Source: Actinomycetes bacterium (GTDB lineage: Bacteria; Actinomycetota; Acidimicrobiia; Acidimicrobiales; Palsa-688). Taken from it: 7,184 nucleotides of DNA. Location: NCBI GenBank assembly GCA_021808425.1, contig JAKBBS010000163.1, positions 1-7,184 on the forward strand. Reading direction: 5' to 3'. The translations under genes were made by a program, and so were the position numbers. Positions 1 through 5,309 of this stretch are shown one piece after another; position 1 is the stretch's first letter, and every line of letters starts with the position of its first letter. The notes beneath the pieces are model-generated. The model was given only the letters and a program-made list of their open reading frames with translations, did no database searches and was not told the DNA's origin.

Positions 1-1
1 G

Positions 2-130
2 GCGAACGGCGCAGTCCTGGCGACCATCCAGGTTGGACGGAGAGTCCCGAATTTCGCGTCCCCGACTCCGCTCAACGGCAGCGTGATCGTGCCCACCGAC
101 TCGGGTGTGGCCGCCTTCTCCGGACCTTGA
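2..130 (+). CDS. C-terminal end of a PQQ-like beta-propeller protein (partial)
   Basis: This frame is open from the window edge to a TGA at 128-130 and gives 42 residues. The end of the product, PTPLNGSVIVPTDSGVAAFSG, has the pattern of the last blade of PQQ-binding-like (BamB/quinoprotein-type) beta-propellers: 'sP-x-hydrophobic-x-G-x-V-hydrophobic-V-x-T-x-x-G-hydrophobic-x-A-F'. Such repeats usually belong to exported propeller proteins, but the N-terminus, any signal peptide and the active site lie outside the window, so function cannot be assigned. The stop is intact and lies 21 bp before the first base of the IS left end, so the IS did not truncate the gene. The call rests on one repeat only. 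Confidence 0.55.
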   Translation, partial: ANGAVLATIQVGRRVPNFASPTPLNGSVIVPTDSGVAAFSGP

Positions 131-154
131 GCACGAGCCGGCCGTCAAAATTGG
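131..154 (+). repeat. Outer inverted repeat, left copy (pairs with 2661-2684)
   Basis: This 24-bp stretch starts just after the stop of the upstream gene and runs into the IS left end. Its inverse complement occurs at 2661-2684 with 19 of 24 positions identical. The core CCGGCCGTCnAAATTG matches at every base but one. It lies outside the strongest IS terminal box (152-163), so it is either the true outer edge of the element or a trace of a related element whose ends share this core. Confidence 0.5.
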
Positions 155-234
155 TCAGGATTTGCTGTTCGCGAAATCCCTTGTACCAAAAGTTGCGGAA
201 AAACGCACTTTTTGCAGGCTGTCGCGAAATGCCG
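152..234 (+). repeat. Left terminal and subterminal repeats of the IS
   Basis: Box 1 TGGTCAGGATTT is at 152-163, box 2 TTGTACCAA at 181-189 and box 3 at 215-234 (CAGGCTGTCGC then AAATG). All have inverse complements at the right end. Between boxes 2 and 3 lies a small hairpin: AAAAGTTGCG (188-197) can pair with CGCACTTTT (204-212), with one bulged base. These are the expected transposase recognition sites of the family, which is an inference from position and symmetry. Confidence 0.7.
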
Positions 235-300
235 GTTCTTGTGCGTGGGGCCGCGACTTTTCGAGCCGATTTGTGGGCTGAGCCGCGGACCCGGCAATGG

Positions 301-654
301 TCAGGCCTTCGGTTCCCATCCCTCGGAGCGTTCGATGACATGTAACGAGAGCGCTTCGAGCTCTGAGACGAGGGATCGAAGCCTCCGGGCGTTGTCGAAC
401 CAGGTCTGGTAGCGCTCGACTTGGTCGGGACTGAGATAGCGCGTCACGGTCTTGCCGTCGGCTCCCCGTCGGGTCCACTGCAGGTAGGGTCCGTGCAGCT
501 CTGGGGGATCAGCCCGGCACCGACAGTTTGCTTTGCCGCATCGCATGCGGCGCTCGACCACACTGCCCGGGAGAGCGAAGTCGATCTCTTCAAGGTCGTG
601 ACGAAGGCGACGACTGGCGCGCTCGTCGCTGGGGCGTGGCGATGGAGTGTTCAT
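301..654 (-). CDS. DUF6788 family small protein, IS-associated
   Basis: This is a 117-aa basic protein divergent from the transposase. Its core resembles the DUF6788 pattern known from actinobacteria: GSVVERRMRCG (30-40), a Cys cluster CGKANCRC (Cys39, Cys44, Cys46), HGPY (54-57), an aromatic W-T-R stretch, and a C-terminal helix-rich part with RYQTWFDNARRLRSLVSELE (81-100). The short CxxxxCxC cluster could bind a metal, but no fourth ligand is obvious. The family has no established biochemical role that I can name. It is often seen beside transposases, and here the gene lies inside the inverted ends, so it travels with the element. The ATG at 654 was chosen because it is the first in-frame Met. 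No clear ribosome-binding site precedes it, so translation may be weak or the mRNA leader short. It could be a repressor or accessory DNA-binding factor of transposition (inference). Confidence 0.75.
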   Translation of the reverse strand: MNTPSPRPSDERASRRLRHDLEEIDFALPGSVVERRMRCGKANCRCRADPPELHGPYLQWTRRGADGKTVTRYLSPDQVERYQTWFDNARRLRSLVSELEALSLHVIERSEGWEPKA

Positions 655-733
655 CGCTTCGAGTCTGGCTTATCTTCCACCGCTGTGATCCTACCGCATA
701 TATACTGTAGGTAGGGACGATGAGGGAGGCGGC
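655..733. promoter_or_regulatory. Divergent promoter region with 22-bp dyad
   Basis: These 79 bp separate the start codons of the divergent DUF6788 and transposase genes and must hold both promoters. An AT-rich island at 697-706 includes TATACT (701-706), a fair -10 box for the transposase. No good -35 box is seen at the matching distance. The island sits in an imperfect palindrome at 690-711 whose arms begin CCTAC and end GTAGG, with 9 of 11 positions matching their complement. A dyad over a -10 box between divergent genes is a likely operator. The binding protein is not known; the transposase or the DUF6788 protein are candidates by position only. Confidence 0.45.
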
Positions 734-2287
734 GTGGCGCACTTTTACGTGGGCGGGGACAGAGACCAGCAGTTCCTTTTGCCGGTGTCGATGATCGACT
801 GGCTGGAGGAAGGGCACCTGGCCTTCTTCGTGATCGACGTGGTGGGAAAGATCGACACCTCGCGCTTTCACGCCAAGCACCCCAACGACGGCGTGGGCCG
901 CCCCGCGTACGACCCCGACATGATGCTGGCGCTGCTCTTCTACGGATACGGGACGGGGCTGCGCTCTTCTCGGCGGATCGAGGCGGCCTGTCGGACCGAC
1001 GCGGCGTTCCGGGTCATCTGCGGGGGCGTCGTTCCTGACCACGCCACCATCTGCCGCTTCGTGGTCGACCACGAGGCCGCCATCGAGGACACGTTCGTCG
1101 CCGTGCTGCGCCTGTGCGCCTGTGCCGGCTTGCTCCAGCTGGCCACGATCGCCGTCGACGGCACCAAGATGGCGGCCGACGCCGCACTCGACCAGAACCG
1201 CTCCAAGAAGTGGCTGCACGACGAGGTGGCCAAGATCCTCGCCGAGGCGAAGAGCACCGACGACAGCGAGGAGGCCCAAGAGGCGCTGTTCGGCCTGCCC
1301 GAGCTGCCCGCCGGGCTCGCAACCAGATCCAGGCGCCAGGCCAGCCTCGAAGCCGCCCTGGCGGTCATCGAGGCCCAGGACGCCGCGGACGCCGCCGAGG
1401 CGAAATCTAGAGCCGAGAAGGCACAAGCGGCCGCCCGAGAGGGCCGAAGGCTCAGAGGCGCCAAGCCCACCGAGCCGCACGCTGCGCTCGCCCGAGCCGA
1501 AGCGGAGCACACCGCCGCACTCGTGGCCGCCGAAGCCAAGGCGGCCGAGCGGGCCGACAAAGAGGCAGCCGAGGCGACCAAAGGCAAGAAGGTGCGCGGC
1601 CGGGCGCCGGGGCCGGACCGCCAGCTGGAGAAGGCCGCCGCCGCCGTGGAGCGGGCCCGGGCCACTGCCGGGCAGGCGACACCCAAAGACCGAGTGGCCA
1701 ACACCACCGATCCCGACAGCCGCATCATGAAAAGCGCCAAGGGCTGGGTGCAAGGATACAACGCCCAAGCATCGGCCAACGCGAGGCAGATCGTGGTGGC
1801 TTGTGACGTGAGCCAGGACGCCAACGACGTCGGCCTCTACCAGCCGATGGTGCAGATGTCGCAAGACAACCTCGCCGCCGTGGGAGTCACCGAGCCCATC
1901 GGCGTTCTAACCGCGGACGCCGGCTACTGGTCCGAGGACAACGCGACGGCCGAGGGACCCGACCGTCTCATCGCCACCCAGAAAGACTGGAAGCAGCGTC
2001 GCGCCGCGCGCGAGATGGGGACGACGACCGGTCCACCCCCCGAAGGCTCCACGGCGCTCGAGGCCATGGAGCACCGCCTGCGCACCCCCGAAGGCGCCGC
2101 GGTCTACGCCACGCGTTCACACACCATCGAGCCAGTCTTCGGGGACCACAAGGAGAACCGCGGCTGGCACGGCTTTCGACGCAGAGGCCTCACCGCGGTG
2201 CGAAGCGAGTGGGCGTTCATGAACGCAAGCCACAACCTCGCCAAACTCTTCGCCCACTGCAACCAACAGCGGGCGGCCCTCGCCTGA
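734..2287 (+). CDS. IS1182 family transposase (DDE)
   Basis: This 517-aa DDE transposase is complete. The N-terminal DUF772-type domain (about 15-110) has the family signature: FLLPVSMIDWLEEGHLAFFV, then GRPAYDP...MMLALLFYGYGTGLRSSRRIE and the C-x-x-D-x-x-FR-V-I-x-G stretch. The catalytic triad can be placed at Asp142 (AVDGTKMAADA), Asp395 (LTADAGYW) and Glu466 (EPVFGDHKENRGWHGFRRRG). The TDPDSRIMKSAKGWVQGYNAQ block (325-345) leads into the second Asp. Between the first two acidic residues lies a long Ala/Glu/Lys/Arg-rich, helix-forming insertion (about 160-320), probably coiled. The GTG start at 734 is supported by GGGAGG at 724-729, four bases upstream. No stop or frameshift interrupts it. 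It should cut and join the inverted ends at 152 and 2534. A short 5-bp hairpin (2287-2299) follows the stop, too weak to call a terminator. Confidence 0.93.
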   Translation: MAHFYVGGDRDQQFLLPVSMIDWLEEGHLAFFVIDVVGKIDTSRFHAKHPNDGVGRPAYDPDMMLALLFYGYGTGLRSSRRIEAACRTDAAFRVICGGVVPDHATICRFVVDHEAAIEDTFVAVLRLCACAGLLQLATIAVDGTKMAADAALDQNRSKKWLHDEVAKILAEAKSTDDSEEAQEALFGLPELPAGLATRSRRQASLEAALAVIEAQDAADAAEAKSRAEKAQAAAREGRRLRGAKPTEPHAALARAEAEHTAALVAAEAKAAERADKEAAEATKGKKVRGRAPGPDRQLEKAAAAVERARATAGQATPKDRVANTTDPDSRIMKSAKGWVQGYNAQASANARQIVVACDVSQDANDVGLYQPMVQMSQDNLAAVGVTEPIGVLTADAGYWSEDNATAEGPDRLIATQKDWKQRRAAREMGTTTGPPPEGSTALEAMEHRLRTPEGAAVYATRSHTIEPVFGDHKENRGWHGFRRRGLTAVRSEWAFMNASHNLAKLFAHCNQQRAALA

Positions 2288-2415
2288 CGCCACCGGCGTG
2301 CCCGGGACGGCGCCGCACCTCTCAGTCCCACACAACCCGCAAAGCCACGAAGTCCTTGCTCAACGCGCCCCGTCACAAGACGTCACTCGAGGATCAGTCC
2401 CGCTTCATCGCTGCA

Positions 2416-2534
2416 CGCCATTTTGCGACAGCCTGTTTGGTCAGGATTTTCGTTCCCAAAAAATCCTGTACCAGCCCTCGCTCAGAAAACGCACTCCTTG
2501 GTACAAACGTTTTCTGGACTCGAAATCCTGACCA
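2416..2534 (+). repeat. Right terminal and subterminal repeats of the IS
   Basis: These are inverse complements of the left-end boxes: box 3 at 2416-2435, box 2 (TTGGTACAA) at 2498-2506 and box 1 (AAATCCTGACCA) at 2523-2534. Boxes 1 and 2 keep the left-end spacing (16 against 17 bp), whereas box 3 lies about 37 bp farther in, because extra repeat material sits between box 2 and box 3. Confidence 0.7.
2438..2534. repeat. 97-bp fold-back unit inside the IS right end
   Basis: The segment begins with TGGTCAGGATTTTCG and ends with CGAAATCCTGACCA, so its edges are inverted copies of the IS terminal box. Its first 58 bp (2438-2495) also align in direct orientation with the left end (152-209), sharing the terminal box, an AATCC-T-GTACCA box and a final AAAACGCACT. 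Inside, CAGAAAACG (2483-2491) pairs with CGTTTTCTG (2508-2516), and TGTACCA (2467-2473) is complementary to TGGTACA (2499-2505), in an interleaved order. It looks like two IS ends joined back to back, as in a MITE or a collapsed neighbouring copy. Confidence 0.6.
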
Positions 2535-2951
2535 TTCTGAACGCTTTTCCGCGGCCTCGTAACGCGTGGCCTCCGCTGCCCGCTGCCACCCTTTCATTCG
2601 GACGCAGCTCAAGCAACGTATCCTAACTTTGCCCCCACAGATGGTTCTTATCCCAAGTCAGCAATTTCGACGGCCGGTCGGTGCAAACTGGTGCGAGCCT
2701 AAATCGTCCATCTGGCATTATGAGGCCAGGGCCGAGCCGCGACGCCGCTGATGGACTCCATCGTGATGACCGTCTGACCAGCAACCTGAATGACCACCAA
2801 AGCCTATGTCTCGGGCGATGTCCCACGCGGTCCTGTCATCCGTGCACGCCCCGAGGATCAAGCGCCGCAGACGGCCATATGGGACCTCATTGTCTTTGAC
2901 CTCACCGTCGGAAGGTTGGAAGCGGGTCGCGTTAGAAATCTAGTCGAACCC
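2535..2951. other. Gene-free region between the IS and the exported-protein unit
   Basis: This stretch of about 417 bp has no convincing gene. It holds the outer inverted repeat (2661-2684) and otherwise no recognisable RNA gene, promoter or protein remnant. An open frame from 2790 continues into the next gene but has no family-like sequence before 3015 and no ribosome-binding site. The region may contain debris of an older IS end. Confidence 0.5.
2661..2684 (-). repeat. Outer inverted repeat, right copy (pairs with 131-154)
   Basis: On the minus strand this reads GCAC, three variable bases, then CCGGCCGTCGAAATTG, matching 131-154 at 19 of 24 positions. It continues on the minus strand as CTGACTTGGGAT, which is loosely like the GGTCAGGAT that follows the left copy. 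It may be the right end of a related element rather than of the 152-2534 IS, because 126 bp separate it from the inner end, whereas on the left the two are contiguous. Confidence 0.5.
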
Positions 2952-2980
2952 TTGACATCGTCGTACAGCACGAACATAAT
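2952..2980 (+). promoter_or_regulatory. Sigma70-type promoter for the DUF1906/lipoprotein unit
   Basis: A perfect -35 box TTGACA (2952-2957) is followed by a 17-bp spacer and CATAAT (2975-2980), five of six bases of the -10 consensus. The start of transcription would fall near 2987, inside the 8-bp palindrome ATTGCAAT (2985-2992), giving a leader of about 28 bases that carries GGAGGG at 2996-3001. The fit to consensus implies strong housekeeping-sigma transcription unless it is repressed. Confidence 0.75.
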
Positions 2981-3014
2981 AAATATTGCAATCCTGGAGG
3001 GTTTTCGGACAAGC

Positions 3015-3906
3015 ATGATGTGGGAAACGACACAAATCGTGAAGAGATTCCGGAATGTCAAGCTCGCCGCTGGATTCTTAGCAGCGACAGTGGTAGCTGG
3101 CGTACTCCTTCCAACAGCAAGTGCGACGGCGTCGAACCCAGAAACGCTCGTGTACCAACAAGGATTCGATACCTGCCGAAACGTTGAATGATACGCAACT
3201 TGCGAACTGGTGGTATGGTACGCCGAATTATAGTGTTGGTCTTTACTTAGCGGGTGGCGAAGACGGAAACGCCGTAGGTTGCTCTGGATTGTCACCGAGC
3301 GTGTGGGATTACGCGTGGGGCCTCGGCTATAGCATTGAGGCATTCTGGTACGGGGCTCAGATGCCGCCCTCCTGCGGTGGGATTGGCGGCCGGCCGGCTT
3401 ACATCACAGTCGGAAACGCTGGTGCGGCTTACACAGAGGGCCAGAATGAGGCCACATCCGCAATGAATGGGGACATCCCAGCATATGGCCTTGCTTCCGG
3501 TCAGATCGTGTATCTCGATCTCGAAGGGTTTGCCAATAACAGCGGGTGTCTCCAAGGAGCGGAATACTATGTCGAAGGCTGGGATCAGACTGTCGAACAG
3601 TATGGCCTACAACCAGGCCTCTATGGTTCATCCTGCGCATCGTATCTGCAGGATATGTCCACTATATATCCCGTACCTATGGCTATTGCGCCGTCAGATC
3701 CGGGCAATGCTACAACTGGAGTGTACGGGCTGACTTGCCTGTCTGATGGGGTATGGAATAGTAATCAGAGAATCCATCAGACTGAAAGTACCGAATATCG
3801 AACATTCAATGGAACGAGTCTCTATGTTGATCAGGATTGTGCTGACGGACCGGTTATGGCAAACATTGCTCAGCCTGCAGGTACCGCCTGCGGGGCTCCT
3901 TACTAG
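3015..3906 (+). CDS. Secreted DUF1906 (Rv2525c-like) glycoside-hydrolase-like protein, frameshifted
   Basis: The gene is in two frames. The first (from ATG 3015, or ATG 3018) encodes a Sec-type signal peptide: basic KRFRNVK, hydrophobic LAAGFLAATVVAGVLLP and a TASA-TA cleavage region. It continues with QQGFDTC, the standard opening of DUF1906, but stops at TGA 3189-3191. The next frame continues with LNDTQLANWWYGTPNYSVGLYLAGG, the expected next strand and helix. Dropping one base near 3177 joins them into 296 aa with the usual 12 residues between the Cys and the WW. The DUF1906 fold is a TIM-barrel related to GH25-like enzymes. The Asp168-Leu-Glu170 strand end and the closing YVDQDCADGP fit it. 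Eight Cys after the signal suggest disulfides. Substrate is unknown; cell-wall polysaccharide is inference. GGAGGG lies 13 bases before ATG 3015, rather far. As read, the gene is either a pseudogene or carries a sequencing error. Confidence 0.75.
3174..3191 (+). other. Frameshift site in the DUF1906 gene
   Basis: The upstream frame reads TGC CGA AAC GTT GAA TGA. The domain resumes in the frame that starts GAA ACG TTG AAT GAT. One surplus base between 3174 and 3190 explains it, most simply one of the two C at 3176-3177. No classic slippery sequence for programmed +1 shifting is present. Confidence 0.7.
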
Positions 3907-3933
3907 AAGAATCGCCGTTGGAGAGAAGGCCTC

Positions 3934-5076
3934 GTGAAGGCGCCGTGTTCGAAGTTCTGTAGAATGGCGAGTATTTTGGCGTCCTCTCTTGTCGTTGCGT
4001 CATGCGCGTCATCGAACAAACAGGTAGCTCTCCAGGCGCCAAATAGCAGCAGCCCTTCGACTGCTGCGACTAGTCTTGCGGCGGCTGGATTCAACGGCCC
4101 GCTCGGATGGCGGGTTACTTCCAGCCAGGAAATCCAAGTCACCGATAACGGCGGATCTAGCTGGCAGAACGACATCGCGCCCGCGGGCGTTAATCCTAGC
4201 GACCTCGCATCGATCTCCCGTAGCGCAAGCGGCGCTGTTTTGGCTGCATCGGTAACCACGGCGGGCCTCGTGGTGTATAGGCAGAAGGGGCCTGGCCAGG
4301 CGTGGACGTCTCAAGCTCTGACCCCGCGTTGGCCTCCTGGATTTCAGATATCCAGCACGCCGGACTCCATATTGTTCGCATCGAGCCCCGCAGGCGTATC
4401 CGATGTCGTCGTCGAGAAAAGCATTGGCATGACGACAGATCTTGTCGCAACATTCGAGGCGAGCGGAGGCGGCGACCCATATGTGCAGACCATGTCGCGG
4501 TCGGACTACGCCTGGCATTCGGTTGCTTTCGATACCGCGCTTGATGGTGTCGCGGTGGCCGGACCCGTCGGATCGATACTGTATTCGACGACGGACGGCG
4601 GCAAAACTTGGAGCGCTGCGAAATTGCCGGCAGCCGTGGCCAGTTCACACTTTTCCCCTGCAATGCTTGACGGTGGTGCGTTTGAGATTGTTGCGTACAC
4701 CACGGAGCCGAGCGGTGCAGAGAAGGCGGTCCTTTTGCACAGCTCGGACGGCGCGTCGTTTACTGTCCAAGGAGTGCCAGTCGTAGTGCCGAGTCAAAAC
4801 GCCCCGGGTGAACTTACGACGGCCACTTTTGGATCTGATGTCTGGATCTTCGCTGACCATGGGGTGTTCTACACTTCGCGTAGCGCAGGAGGTTCGTGGG
4901 CTCAGCGGACGAGTTCCAGCTTGCCGAATGGGATCACGGCGGCCAGCCTTTTGTCAGCGACTAACGCGACGGTGGTATGGCAGCAGGAGAGTTGCGGTGC
5001 TTCAAAGAGCAACTGTGTAGCATCGACCGAGGTCCGTGAGTCGAGCGACGGGGGAGTCTCGTGGACGTCGCAGTGA
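3934..5076 (+). CDS. Lipoprotein with Asp-box (BNR/Ycf48-like) beta-propeller repeats
   Basis: This 380-aa protein starts with a lipoprotein signal: basic Lys2, Lys7 and Arg10, hydrophobic SILASSLVV, and lipobox V-A-S-Cys24. It should be lipidated at Cys24 and held on the outer face of the membrane. The rest is a beta-rich propeller with five Asp-box motifs of the S/T-x-D-x-G-x-x-W kind: TDNGGSSW (70-77), TTDGGKTW (219-226), SSDGASF (270-276), a degenerate RSAGGSW (316-322) and SSDGGVSW (370-377). Asp-boxes stabilise propeller blades in sialidases, Ycf48 and sortilin-like proteins. No sialidase catalytic set is visible, so a binding or scaffold role is likelier than an enzyme. A disulfide between Cys354 and Cys361 is possible. 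The GTG at 3934 has GAGAAGG four bases upstream; ATG 3964 would remove the basic n-region. It lies 27 bp after the DUF1906 stop and is probably cotranscribed. Confidence 0.8.
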   Translation: MKAPCSKFCRMASILASSLVVASCASSNKQVALQAPNSSSPSTAATSLAAAGFNGPLGWRVTSSQEIQVTDNGGSSWQNDIAPAGVNPSDLASISRSASGAVLAASVTTAGLVVYRQKGPGQAWTSQALTPRWPPGFQISSTPDSILFASSPAGVSDVVVEKSIGMTTDLVATFEASGGGDPYVQTMSRSDYAWHSVAFDTALDGVAVAGPVGSILYSTTDGGKTWSAAKLPAAVASSHFSPAMLDGGAFEIVAYTTEPSGAEKAVLLHSSDGASFTVQGVPVVVPSQNAPGELTTATFGSDVWIFADHGVFYTSRSAGGSWAQRTSSSLPNGITAASLLSATNATVVWQQESCGASKSNCVASTEVRESSDGGVSWTSQ

Positions 5077-5309
5077 GTGACCTGCCTAAGGGGTGTCGCT
5101 AGAGATTCATCCCGGTTGCCGACTTTGCTGATCGCTCGCCAGGAAGCGACAGGTAACCCGTTCCCATGAAAGCCGCTATCTACTCAGTGGAAGGCATCGG
5201 TCTACCCTAGCCGCCTCGTAATGCCTTGCACCTCCCGCCAGGCCCACCACTACATGACTCAACTAGCATCCCAACCACGCCCAAGGCCATCGACACCACG
5301 GGAGGGTCA

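Larger units (their letters stand above)
152..2534 (+). mobile_element. IS1182-family insertion sequence, about 2.38 kb, with DUF6788 accessory gene
   Basis: The element is bounded by inverted ends and contains two divergent genes: a DUF6788 protein (301-654, minus) and an IS1182-type DDE transposase (734-2287, plus). Three boxes recur in inverted order at both ends: TGGTCAGGATTT (152-163; complement 2523-2534), TTGTACCAA (181-189; complement 2498-2506, at nearly the same spacing) and a 20-bp box (215-234; complement 2416-2435, 18 of 20 identical). No target-site duplication is visible next to 152 and 2534, so the exact boundary is open. Both genes and both ends look intact, so the element may be mobile. 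A further inverted pair outside (131-154 and 2661-2684) could move the edges outwards. Confidence 0.8.

Noticed and set aside
940..1824. A 294-codon Ala/Ser-rich minus-strand frame, and a 202-codon Arg/Pro-rich plus frame at 1122-1730
   Set aside because: Both are composition shadows of the Ala-rich part of the transposase gene.
590..1864. A 424-codon open frame on the minus strand opposite the transposase
   Set aside because: It is Gly/Leu/Arg-rich with no family-like pattern, and lies antisense to a clearly recognised transposase. It is a product of high GC.
2287..2299. ACGCC-acc-GGCGT hairpin right after the transposase stop
   Set aside because: A 5-bp stem of this composition is expected often by chance in GC-rich DNA.
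2638..2714. CAGATGG / CCATCTG inverted pair around the 2661-2684 repeat
   Set aside because: It is seven bases only and far apart; no supporting structure.
2790..3014. Upstream extension of the DUF1906 first frame to an ATG at 2790
   Set aside because: The extension spans the consensus promoter, has no ribosome-binding site and would bury the signal peptide inside the protein.
3121..3180. GTG start at 3121 for the DUF1906 protein
   Set aside because: It would give an Arg-rich N-terminus (MRRRRTQKRSC) in the wrong frame for the first domain motif and without an export signal. A frameshift explains the data better.
3174..3191. Programmed +1 ribosomal frameshifting in the DUF1906 gene
   Set aside because: There is no prfB-like or CCC-type slippery codon with good re-pairing, so mutation or error is simpler. 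It is kept only as an alternative.
5094..5151. TGTCGCT / AGCGACA inverted repeat after the lipoprotein gene
   Set aside because: It is only 7 bp with a 44-base loop and no U-tract, too weak to call a terminator.
5226..5309. Earlier TTG start (5226) for the acyl-CoA ligase
   Set aside because: The extra residues are Pro-rich and unlike the family, while GGAGGG sits directly before ATG 5310.
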